Of a stretch of DNA of 8,697 nucleotides, positions 1 through 6,302 are shown in pieces. Numbering within the stretch: the stretch's first letter is position 1; each line of letters begins with the position of its first letter. The DNA lies in the NCBI GenBank assembly GCA_036272915.1, contig DATAXV010000167.1:1-8697 (forward strand), read 5' to 3'. The position numbers were made by a program, and so were the translations under genes. The notes beneath the pieces are model-generated. The model saw nothing but the letters and a program-made list of their open reading frames with translations. It had not been told where the DNA came from and did not search any database. This DNA is from DATAXV01 sp036272915 (GTDB lineage Bacteria > Chloroflexota > Dormibacteria > Dormibacterales > Dormibacteraceae).

Positions 1-1
1 C

Positions 2-781
2 CTCTCCTTCGCCGTCGTCCTGCTCATGCTCTCGCTGTCCTTCCGGAGCGGGATCACGATCATCGTCGCCTACTGGCGCCTGATCCCCTGGCCTCCGTAC
101 CTGGGCAACTACCAGGCGGCGGCCGCCGCCGTCGCCAGCCCCACGGCGCGAACGCTCTACGTCGCCGCCGTCTCGATCGCCGGCGTGGTCGCGGTCTCGG
201 CCCCCGCCTCCTTCGCCTTCGCCCGGATGCGGTTCCCCGGTTCCGGTGCCGCCTTCGCCCTGATCATCGCCGTGATGGCGATCCCCGGCATCATCCTCCT
301 CACCCCCGACTTCATCCTCGCCAACCAGCTCCGGCTGTCCGGCTCGCTCTGGTCGCTGATCGTCTTCTACATCGCCGGCGGGATCCCCTTCGCGGTGTTC
401 CTGACCACGACCTTCTTCCGGGCCCAGCCGCGGGAGCTGTTCGAGGCCGCGTTCGTCGACGGCGCCAACGACATCCAGGCGCTGCTCCGGATCGCGATCC
501 CGCTCGCCTTCCCGATCCTCGTCACCATCGCCGTCCTCAACTTCCTGGGCATCTACGGCGACTTCATCTGGCCGACGCTGATGCTGAGCCAGCACAACGA
601 GACCCTGCTCATGGCGCTCCAGCAGTTCACCCCGACCATGGCCGGGCTGGGCAGCGCCGAGCCCAACTACGGAGGCGAATCGGCCGCCTACCTGCTGGGC
701 TCGCTGCCCCAGCTGGTGATCTTCGTGCTGGGGATGCGCTACTTCGTCCAGGGCCTCACATCCGGGGCCGTCAAGGCCTGA
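2..781 (+). CDS. Sugar ABC transporter permease, MalG type (5'-truncated by window)
   Basis: Inner-membrane subunit of a carbohydrate importer of the CUT1 type (MalG-like, binding-protein-dependent transport family). The frame is already open at base 2, ahead of the first ATG at base 26, so the true start lies upstream. Numbering from the ATG at 26, hydrophobic segments lie near residues 43-66, 74-96, 107-131, 156-178 and 219-240. The cytoplasmic EAA loop that contacts the ATPase begins at residue 140 (base 443) as EAAFVDGAND, followed by the usual isoleucine- and proline-rich continuation. The C-terminus, YFVQGLTSGAVKA, is the typical end of this family. No ATPase or binding-protein gene is in the window; the binding protein and MalF-type partner are probably just upstream, and CUT1 systems often use an ATPase encoded elsewhere. 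The adjacent hydrolases suggest an oligosaccharide substrate, possibly arabinose-containing, but the permease itself does not show this. Confidence 0.95.
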   Translation, partial: LSFAVVLLMLSLSFRSGITIIVAYWRLIPWPPYLGNYQAAAAAVASPTARTLYVAAVSIAGVVAVSAPASFAFARMRFPGSGAAFALIIAVMAIPGIILLTPDFILANQLRLSGSLWSLIVFYIAGGIPFAVFLTTTFFRAQPRELFEAAFVDGANDIQALLRIAIPLAFPILVTIAVLNFLGIYGDFIWPTLMLSQHNETLLMALQQFTPTMAGLGSAEPNYGGESAAYLLGSLPQLVIFVLGMRYFVQGLTSGAVKA

Positions 782-786
782 CCGGA

Positions 787-805
787 CGCCGCCGCGGAGG
801 CGGCG
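787..805 (+). other. Short GC hairpin after the permease stop
   Basis: CGCCGCC (787-793) pairs perfectly with GGCGGCG (799-805) around a 5-base loop, six bases after the permease stop. No T-run follows, so it is not a standard intrinsic terminator. It could stabilise the permease mRNA 3' end or reduce read-through into the hydrolase genes. A 7-bp GC stem is easily found by chance in DNA of this composition. Confidence 0.2.
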
Positions 806-850
806 AGGCCGCACCGATCTGAAGCAGGACACGTGACACAGGAGGGACGA

Positions 851-892
851 ATGCAGCACCCGGACCCGTTCGCCCGGAGCATGGCGGCATGA
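851..892 (+). CDS. Possible 13-residue leader ORF coupled to the hydrolase gene
   Basis: An ATG at 851 opens a frame encoding MQHPDPFARSMAA, ending at TGA 890-892. It is preceded by a near-ideal Shine-Dalgarno, AGGAGGG at 840-846, four bases before the ATG. This is stronger than the GGAG (876-879) that lies nine bases before the hydrolase start. Its stop overlaps the hydrolase ATG (889-891) in an ATGA arrangement, so ribosomes ending here could restart on the larger gene. The peptide has no run of one amino acid that would mark a classic attenuator. Alternatives are a chance ORF, or a lost base that separates this from the true N-terminus of the hydrolase. Expression is not shown. Confidence 0.35.
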   Translation: MQHPDPFARSMAA

Positions 893-2862
893 CCGAATCG
901 AGGCAGCCGCGACACTGGCACGACGATGCCTTCTTCGGCATCCACTACGACCAGCACGCCGGCGTCGAGGACACCGTCCTCGGCGCCGAGCTCAGCGTCG
1001 ATCACCTGGTCGAGCGGCTGGGCCGGGTCAGGCCCGACTGGGTCCAGTGCGACTGCAAGGGGCATCCCGGCTGGACCAGCTGGCCGACCGGGGTGGGCAG
1101 CACCTCGCCGGGCGTGGTCAGGGACTCCCTGGCCATGTACCGGGAGGCGACCAGGCGTCTCGGCATCCGGCTGGGCGTGCACTACTCGGGGGTCTGGGAC
1201 AGCCGGGCCATCGAGCTCCACCCGGACTGGGCGCGCCTCGACGCCGAGGGCCGGCCCGACCCCAACATGACCTGCCCGCTCAGCGCCTACACGGCCGAGC
1301 TGATGGTCCCGCAGATGATCGAGGTCGTCGACCGCTACGACGTCGACGGATTCTGGGTCGACGGCGAGAACTGGGCCTCGAGGCCCTGCTGGTGCGACCG
1401 CTGCCGGTCTGCCTTCGCGTCCGAGGGCGGCGAGGCGCCACTCGGCCCCGGGGACCCCGGCTGGGCCGGCTGGCTCGCCTTTCACCGCCGGCTCTTCGTC
1501 GAGCACGTCCGTGCCTACGCGGACGCGGTCCACGCGCGCAAGCCCGACTGCCTGATCTGCAGCAACTGGATGTACTCGGTGCGCCAGCCGGACGCGGTCG
1601 AGGCGCCGGTCGACTACCTGAGCGGAGACTTCACCTGGGCCTGGGGCGCCGACCGCGCCGCCGCCGAGGCGCGGATGCTCGACGCCCAGGGCCGGAGCTG
1701 GGACCTGATGGCCTGGGGGTTCACCAAGACCGGTCCGATGCGCCCCAACGAGGGCCGGATGCCCTGGGTGGTCAAGCCCGCCCTGCACCTCCAGCAGGAG
1801 GTGTCGGAGGTGCTCAGCCAGGGCGGCTCGATCATGGTCTACAACCAGCCCCAGCGCACCGGCTGGCTGACCGGCTGGCACCAGGACGTGATCGCCGAGC
1901 TGGCCGACTTCTGCCGCGCCCGCCGCTCGGCCTGCTTCCATACCGAGACCGCCTCCGAGGCTGCGGTCCTCCACCTCGCCGGGCACTACTACGCGCACAA
2001 CGATCCGCTCTTCAACTTCGGCGACGCCAACGAGCCGCTGGAGGGTGCGCTGCACGCGCTGCTCGAGACCCACCGGTCGACCGACATCCTCACCGAGGCC
2101 GCCGCGCTCGAGCGCATGGACCGCTACCCGCTCGTCGTCGTCCCCGAGCAGACCAACCTCAGTCCGCGCCTGATCGAGCGTCTCCTCGGTTACGTCGAGC
2201 ACGGCGGCACCGCCATCCTCTCCGGAGCCCACCTCGCCGCGGAGGTGCCCGACCTGGTCGGCGCGGACGCGGAGGAGGCTCCGGCCCATCCCCTCGTCTA
2301 CCTGCCCAGCGGGGAGCGGGCGGTGGGCGCGTTCGGACCCTGGCAGCCGGTGCGGCCGAGGGCCGGCACCGAGCTACTGACCCACTGGCTCGCGCAGCAG
2401 GAGCTGGAGAAGGACGCGACGGAGCACCCCGCCGCCACCCTCCGCCACCTCGGGCAGGGTTCCGTGGTCGCGGTGCACGGCCCGATCTTCCGGAACTACT
2501 TCGCCGGCCACTACCCGGTGCTGCGGGAATTCGTCGACGCGCTGGTCGAGGAGCTGGCCGTGCCCTGGAGGGTGACGCTGGAGGCGTCGCCGGCGGCGGA
2601 GATCGTGCTCCGCCGGCGCGGCGAGACGCTCCTCGTGAACCTGATCAACCGCGGCGCCGAGGAGACGCTGTCACCGCGCCGCTCGATCGCGGTGGGCCTC
2701 CGGCCGGTGCGCAACCTGGTGCTTCGCATCCGGCGGGAGCGGCCGCCGCGGTCGGTGACGGTGGCGCCCGAGGGCACGGGCTTCCGGTGGCAGCACCGGG
2801 ACGGCGAGCTGCGCATCGACATCGAGCGCCTTGACGTGCACCGGGTCTTCGCCATCGAGTGA
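889..2862 (+). CDS. Uncharacterised glycoside hydrolase, GHL6-like TIM barrel with beta-galactosidase-type accessory domain
   Basis: A 657-residue, probably cytoplasmic protein with no signal peptide. Residues about 10-350 look like a (beta/alpha)8 barrel of the family known as hypothetical glycosyl hydrolase 6, often labelled alpha-amylase family or alpha-L-fucosidase in databases. Recognisable stretches are FFGIHYDQHA (15-24), VQCDCKGHPGWTSWPT (52-67), LGVHYSGVWDSRA (from 95) and YDVDGFWVDGENWA (ending at 163). The acidic D158 and E160 after the strand FWV are candidate active-site residues, and D247 in SGDFTWAW is another; these are guesses by position. A Cys cluster, CWCDRC (167-172), with C54 and C56 could bind metal. 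Residues about 385-455 resemble the glutamine-amidotransferase-like trimerisation domain of GH42-type beta-galactosidases (LVVVPEQTNLS, then a GGTAILSG strand). From about 560 the tail is a beta-sandwich. I chose ATG 889 because homology-like sequence begins within ten residues and GGAG lies nine bases upstream. The substrate is unknown; the neighbouring GH127 gene suggests an arabinose-containing glycan. Confidence 0.82.
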   Translation: MTESRQPRHWHDDAFFGIHYDQHAGVEDTVLGAELSVDHLVERLGRVRPDWVQCDCKGHPGWTSWPTGVGSTSPGVVRDSLAMYREATRRLGIRLGVHYSGVWDSRAIELHPDWARLDAEGRPDPNMTCPLSAYTAELMVPQMIEVVDRYDVDGFWVDGENWASRPCWCDRCRSAFASEGGEAPLGPGDPGWAGWLAFHRRLFVEHVRAYADAVHARKPDCLICSNWMYSVRQPDAVEAPVDYLSGDFTWAWGADRAAAEARMLDAQGRSWDLMAWGFTKTGPMRPNEGRMPWVVKPALHLQQEVSEVLSQGGSIMVYNQPQRTGWLTGWHQDVIAELADFCRARRSACFHTETASEAAVLHLAGHYYAHNDPLFNFGDANEPLEGALHALLETHRSTDILTEAAALERMDRYPLVVVPEQTNLSPRLIERLLGYVEHGGTAILSGAHLAAEVPDLVGADAEEAPAHPLVYLPSGERAVGAFGPWQPVRPRAGTELLTHWLAQQELEKDATEHPAATLRHLGQGSVVAVHGPIFRNYFAGHYPVLREFVDALVEELAVPWRVTLEASPAAEIVLRRRGETLLVNLINRGAEETLSPRRSIAVGLRPVRNLVLRIRRERPPRSVTVAPEGTGFRWQHRDGELRIDIERLDVHRVFAIE

Positions 2863-2970
2863 AGGAGGCGGGACGCCCCCTCACCTCGGGGTGCCGGTAC
2901 CGCCGATGATGGGGTCCTGTGGTTCGCGCCGGCGGACCGGTCCCGCGGCGGTTTGCACGACGAGGAGGCG

Positions 2971-4851
2971 ATGGCCCGGATGTCACCGGAGATGTCGGAG
3001 TCGCGGTCGCAGGAGGCCGCCGTTGCCTTCCGGGAGCTGCCGCCGGGAGCGATCCGGCCGGAGGGATGGCTGGCCGGCCAGCTCCGTCTCCAGGCCGAGG
3101 GCCAGACCGGGAGGCTCGAGGAGATCTGGCCCGAGGTCGGCCCGGACAGCGGCTGGCTGGGTGGCGCCGGGGAGTCCTGGGAGCGCGGGCCGTACTACCT
3201 CGACGGGCTGGTTCCGCTGGCCCACGCGCTCGACGATCCAGGGCTCAAGAGCCGCGCCCGGCCCTGGATCGAGTGGATGCTCGCCTCCCAGACCGACGAC
3301 GGCTGGTTCGGACCTCGCGGCGACGACTGGTGGCCGCGGATGGTGGCGCTGAAGGTCCTCACCGCCCACGCCGACGCCACCGGCGACGAGCGGGTGCGCC
3401 GATTCCTCGCCGCCTACTTCCGCCACCAGCTGCGACACCTCCCCGACCGCCCGCTCCAGGGCTGGGGGCGGGCCCGGGGCGCCGACAACGCTCTCAGCGT
3501 GTGGTGGCTGTACGAGCGCGCCGGCGACGCCTGGCTGCTCGAGCTGATCGACCTGATCCTCGCTCAGACCGAGGACTGGGGCGACTACCTGACCCGCGAT
3601 CTGATCACCGGGAAGGCGCGGCTCTTCCGCCACCTGACCCACGGGCCGAACGTGGCCATGGGCCTCAAGACCGACGCGCTCCGCTATCTCCGCGCCGGCG
3701 GCGGAGTCTGGCGGGCGAGGACCGAGGCGGCGTTCGCGAACCTGGATCGCTGGCACGGCCAGGCCCACGGCTGGTTCTCCGGGGACGAGTGGCTGGGCGG
3801 CCGCGAGGCGACCGCCGGCATCGAGACCTGCCAGGTCGTCGAGCTCATGTTCACGCTCGAGCAGCTGGCCCGCATCTTCGGCGGCGGCGTCTACGGGGAC
3901 CGCCTGGAGTCGCTCGCCTTCAACCTCCTCCCCGCCTCCTGCGATCCCCGGATGCGCAGCCACCAGTACCTGCAGCAGGCCAATCAGGTCCGGGTCTCGG
4001 TCGGCCGGCGGGACTGGTCCTACTCGAGCGACGACGCCAACCTCTTCGGCCTCGAGCCGCACTTCGGCTGCTGCACCGCGAACCTCCACCAGGGGTGGCC
4101 CAAGTTCGTCCGGTCGCTGTGGATGTCGGCGGGCGAGGGCCTGGCCGCCGTCGCCTACGCGCCCTGTGCGGTGGCGGCGCGGGCGGGTGGCGCCTCCGTC
4201 CGGCTGAAGATCCAGACCGACTACCCCTTCTGGCCGGAGATCGACATCCGGGTCGGCGTCGACCGGCCGGCGGCGTTTCCGATCAGGCTGCGGATCCCCG
4301 GCTGGTGCGAGGACGCCGAGATCACGGTCGGCGGAGCGCGGATCGACGTGTGGCCGGTCGACGGCTACGTCACCGTCGAGCGGGAGTGGTCCGACGGCGA
4401 CGCCATCCGCCTGGTCCTGCCGGCGACGCCGCGCCTGATCCGTCGCGAGCGCCAGGCGGTCTCGGTCCGGTACGGGCCGCTGACCATGGTCGCCGGTGCC
4501 GGCGAGAACTGGATCCCGGTCCCGGGCGCCCCCGGTCTCGGCGAGTGGGAGGTCCATCCGCGGACCTCGTGGAACCAGGGGCTCGTCGCCGACGACCCCC
4601 ACCGCTGGCCGGTCGTGACCTCGCCGGTGGGCCCGATCCCCTTCCTGCTGGATACGGCTCCGATCCGGATCCGGGCGCCCGGGGCTCTCATCCCCGGCTG
4701 GCGCCTGGACGGAGTCCAGGCCGGGCAGGTCCCCGACGGTCCCGTCCTCGGCTGCCCGGTCCGCCACCAGGTGACCCTGGTCCCCTACGGCAGCGCCCGG
4801 ATCCGCCTGACCGAGATGCCGACCGTGGCCGGACCAGCGCCCGGCGACTGA
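2971..4851 (+). CDS. GH127 beta-L-arabinofuranosidase (DUF1680 family)
   Basis: A 626-residue enzyme expected to release L-arabinofuranose from beta-linked oligosaccharides, as found on plant hydroxyproline-rich glycoproteins. It belongs to glycoside hydrolase family 127, whose model is bifidobacterial HypBA1, and its length is usual for the family. The N-terminal part has the family pattern GAIRPEGWLAGQL, GESWERGPYYLDGL and ASQTDDGWFGP, in an alpha/alpha-barrel region to about residue 400, with beta-sandwich sequence after it. Numbered from ATG 2971, the motif IETC gives E285 and C287, and HFGCC gives C367 and C368. These match the Glu, Cys, Cys-Cys zinc-thiolate site of HypBA1, in which the first Cys of the pair is the nucleophile. 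E273 is a possible acid/base by position. No signal peptide is present, so it probably acts in the cytoplasm on imported sugars. The start is uncertain: AGGAGG (2963-2968) is very close to ATG 2971 and 11 bases from ATG 2980; a TTG at 2953 lacks a binding site. The gap to the upstream hydrolase is 108 bases with no clear terminator. Confidence 0.92.
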   Translation: MARMSPEMSESRSQEAAVAFRELPPGAIRPEGWLAGQLRLQAEGQTGRLEEIWPEVGPDSGWLGGAGESWERGPYYLDGLVPLAHALDDPGLKSRARPWIEWMLASQTDDGWFGPRGDDWWPRMVALKVLTAHADATGDERVRRFLAAYFRHQLRHLPDRPLQGWGRARGADNALSVWWLYERAGDAWLLELIDLILAQTEDWGDYLTRDLITGKARLFRHLTHGPNVAMGLKTDALRYLRAGGGVWRARTEAAFANLDRWHGQAHGWFSGDEWLGGREATAGIETCQVVELMFTLEQLARIFGGGVYGDRLESLAFNLLPASCDPRMRSHQYLQQANQVRVSVGRRDWSYSSDDANLFGLEPHFGCCTANLHQGWPKFVRSLWMSAGEGLAAVAYAPCAVAARAGGASVRLKIQTDYPFWPEIDIRVGVDRPAAFPIRLRIPGWCEDAEITVGGARIDVWPVDGYVTVEREWSDGDAIRLVLPATPRLIRRERQAVSVRYGPLTMVAGAGENWIPVPGAPGLGEWEVHPRTSWNQGLVADDPHRWPVVTSPVGPIPFLLDTAPIRIRAPGALIPGWRLDGVQAGQVPDGPVLGCPVRHQVTLVPYGSARIRLTEMPTVAGPAPGD

Positions 4852-4854
4852 TCC

Positions 4855-4885
4855 GGCGGGCCGCTCCTCCCGACCGGGAGCCGCC
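4855..4885 (+). terminator. Weak terminator-like hairpin after the GH127 gene
   Basis: CTCCC (4867-4871) pairs with GGGAG (4876-4880) around GACC, and GGCGG (4855-4859) can pair with CCGCC (4881-4885), leaving a seven-base bulge on the left arm. It starts three bases after the GH127 stop. The only T-run, TTTT at 4908-4911, is too far away for a standard intrinsic terminator. Its position at the end of the sugar operon, before a promoter-like AT-rich patch, is the main support. Confidence 0.22.
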
Positions 4886-4900
4886 ACCAGCCCCATCCAC

Positions 4901-4936
4901 CGACAGATTTTGGCGTCTTGACGAAAAGAATCGTCG
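4901..4936. promoter_or_regulatory. Candidate operator: imperfect 36-base dyad before the ArsR gene
   Basis: The sequence is symmetric about 4918/4919. The outer arms CGAC (4901-4904) and GTCG (4933-4936) and inner arms CGTC (4914-4917) and GACG (4920-4923) match exactly, with partial T/A symmetry between them (TTTT 4908-4911 against AAAA 4924-4927, offset by mismatches). The patch is notably AT-rich for this window and ends 17 bases before the preferred ArsR start at 4954. ArsR-family repressors typically bind such dyads over their own promoter. TTGACG at 4918-4923 resembles a -35 box, but no good -10 box follows at the right distance. Confidence 0.35.
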
Positions 4937-4953
4937 GTGAGTGGAGTGCGGTC

Positions 4954-5561
4954 ATGCTCGATGTGGCCGTGATCGACGACGCGGAGGCGGCGGAGTCATC
5001 GCTCGACCCGGTTCGTTCGAGGCTCCTGGCGGAGCCAGGCTCGGCGACGACCCTGGCGGCGCGCGTCGGCCTCCCCCGGCAGAAGGTGAACTACCACCTC
5101 CGGGCGCTCGAGAGGCACCGGCTGGTGGAGCTGGTCGGCGAGCGCCGGCGAGGCAACTGCACCGAGCGCGTGATGCAGGCCACCGCCGCCTCCTACGTCA
5201 TCTCCCCCGCCGCGCTGGCGGCGTTGCAGCCGGACCCGTCGCGTGCGCCCGACCAGCTGTCGGCGCGGTGGCTGCTCGCCCTGGCCGCGCAGCTGGTCCG
5301 CGACGTCGGCGATCTGATCACGGCGGCGACGCGGGCGGAGGAGCGGGCGACGACCTTCGCCATCGACGGCGAGATCCGATTCACCTCCGCCGCCGACCGG
5401 GCCGCCTTCGCCGAGGAGCTGTCCAGCGCCGTTCTCGGGCTGGTCGCCCGGTATCACCGCGACGACGCCGCGCGGGGCCGACCCACCGCCTCCTCGTCGC
5501 CGTCCATCCCGACGTCCCGCCGGCGGCGGACGAGGGGACGATCAAGGAGGAGCAGACATGA
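4954..5561 (+). pseudogene. ArsR-family winged-helix transcriptional regulator, frameshifted near its 3' end
   Basis: DNA-binding regulator of the ArsR/helix-turn-helix group, usually a dimeric repressor of its own operon. From ATG 4954 (GGAG at 4943-4946, seven bases upstream) the winged helix covers about residues 17-72. The recognition helix is near 41-55 (PRQKVNYHLRALERH), followed by the wing with VGERRRGNCTERV. The segment RAAFAEELSSAVLGLVARYH lies in the C-terminal dimerisation region. After residue about 176 the family-like continuation HRLLVAVHPDVPP appears only in another frame, which ends at TGA 5559-5561. Adding one C to the CCC at 5482-5484 restores a protein of about 203 residues. 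The stop overlaps the next gene's ATG (5558) as ATGA. The inducer is not evident; no obvious metal-binding Cys motif of the ArsR/SmtB type is seen. It is either a recent pseudogene, or a functional gene with a sequencing error. Confidence 0.8.
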
Positions 5562-6219
5562 GCGGAGGCTTCGAGATCCGGCGGGAGATCGACATCGCCG
5601 CGACACCGGAGGACGTCTGGGAGGCGGTCGCGACCCGCGAGCGGCTCCGGGGCTGGCTCTGGGACCAGGAGGTGATCCCCGAGGCCGCCGCGCGGACCGT
5701 GGTCGGGCCCCCCACCACCTGCTGATCGAGCTTCCGCGGGCGGAGAACGGGGCGACGCAGGCCTTCGAATACGTGATCGAGGCGGCCGGCGGGACGACCC
5801 GGCTCCGCTTCGTCCACAGCGGGTTCCTCGGCGGCGACTGGGACGGCGAGTTCGACTTCCAGTCCCTCACCGGACTCGGCTGGGACATGTACCTCCACAC
5901 CCTCTCCGAGTACCTCACCCGGTTCCTCGGCCGCCGGGCGACCTACGTCTTCGCCGACGGCCCTCCGCCCTCCGCCGATCCCGCCGCCCGGTCCATCCTC
6001 TTCCGGGCGCTGGACCTGGACGAGTCGCCCGCCGTCGAGGATGCCGTCCACCTGCGGCCCGAGGGCCTTCCCGCGATCGACGGCACCGTCGACTACGCCG
6101 GGCCGGCCCACCTCGGCGTGCGCACCGACGAGGCCCTCTACCGCTTCCACTTCCGCCCCCCGATCGGCCTCTCGATCGCCGTCGGTCACCTCTCTTCGCC
6201 GACGTCGACCCCGAGATGA
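4954..6219 (+). CDS. Open frame as read: apparent ArsR-SRPBCC fusion, probably an artefact of frame breaks
   Basis: This is the frame that is uninterrupted in the sequence as given: 421 residues from ATG 4954, or slightly longer from TTG 4918. Residues 1 to about 177 are a genuine ArsR-like regulator. About residues 178-251 are an Arg- and Gly-rich stretch with no family resemblance, because here the frame runs out of phase with both the end of the regulator and the start of the SRPBCC gene. From about residue 252 the sequence is the SRPBCC protein again, until the last ten or so residues, which are also out of phase. The two underlying genes have their own stop, start and binding site, so I read this as two damaged or mis-sequenced genes rather than a true fusion. 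If the bases are correct, this product is what would be translated. Confidence 0.5.
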   Translation: MLDVAVIDDAEAAESSLDPVRSRLLAEPGSATTLAARVGLPRQKVNYHLRALERHRLVELVGERRRGNCTERVMQATAASYVISPAALAALQPDPSRAPDQLSARWLLALAAQLVRDVGDLITAATRAEERATTFAIDGEIRFTSAADRAAFAEELSSAVLGLVARYHRDDAARGRPTASSSPSIPTSRRRRTRGRSRRSRHERRLRDPAGDRHRRDTGGRLGGGRDPRAAPGLALGPGGDPRGRRADRGRAPHHLLIELPRAENGATQAFEYVIEAAGGTTRLRFVHSGFLGGDWDGEFDFQSLTGLGWDMYLHTLSEYLTRFLGRRATYVFADGPPPSADPAARSILFRALDLDESPAVEDAVHLRPEGLPAIDGTVDYAGPAHLGVRTDEALYRFHFRPPIGLSIAVGHLSSPTSTPR

Positions 6220-6290
6220 CCACGAGCGCCTGGAAGGGCTGGCTGGACGGGCTCTTCGCCCAGCCCGCCAGCCGGCCCGCGGCCGGCTGA
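5558..6290 (+). pseudogene. SRPBCC/AHSA1-family ligand-binding protein, with two frame breaks
   Basis: START-like hydrophobic-pocket protein of the Aha1-homology (AHSA1) group, often encoded next to ArsR regulators in actinobacteria. ATG 5558 has an excellent site, AAGGAGG at 5544-5550, seven bases upstream, and overlaps the regulator's stop. The frame begins MSGGFEIRREIDIAATPEDVW but stops at TGA 5720-5722. The family sequence continues in another frame from HHLLIELPRAEN, through FEYVIEAAGG, LRFVHSGFLGGDW and GWDMYLHTLSEYL, to ALYRFHF. A second change near 6188-6194 moves the tail, FADVDPEMTTSAWKGWLDGLFA, into a third frame ending at TGA 6288-6290. Compared with family members as I remember them, roughly 20 residues also seem to be missing around residues 40-50, before the PPHH motif. 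The role is unknown; such pairs may sense or bind a small hydrophobic molecule. Confidence 0.78.
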
Positions 6291-6302
6291 GCGACGGCGG
6301 CC

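Noticed and set aside
739..2289. A 516-codon minus-strand frame, and a 595-codon plus-strand frame at 1047-2834, across the GHL6-like gene
   Set aside because: Both are out of phase with a recognisable enzyme and have the biased composition of shadow frames.
2863..2970. The 108-base gap between the two hydrolase genes as a regulatory region
   Set aside because: Only short stems (for example CACC/GGTG at 2882-2893) and a GGTACC palindrome were seen; nothing stands out from the base composition.
2983..4896. A 637-codon open frame on the minus strand across the GH127 gene
   Set aside because: It lies opposite a clear GH127 gene, has low-complexity Arg/Gly/Ala/Pro composition and no recognisable family; long antisense frames are expected in DNA this GC-rich.
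4918..4953. TTG 4918 as the start of the ArsR regulator
   Set aside because: It has no binding site and falls in the middle of the dyad; ATG 4954 has GGAG at good spacing and begins close to the conserved domain.
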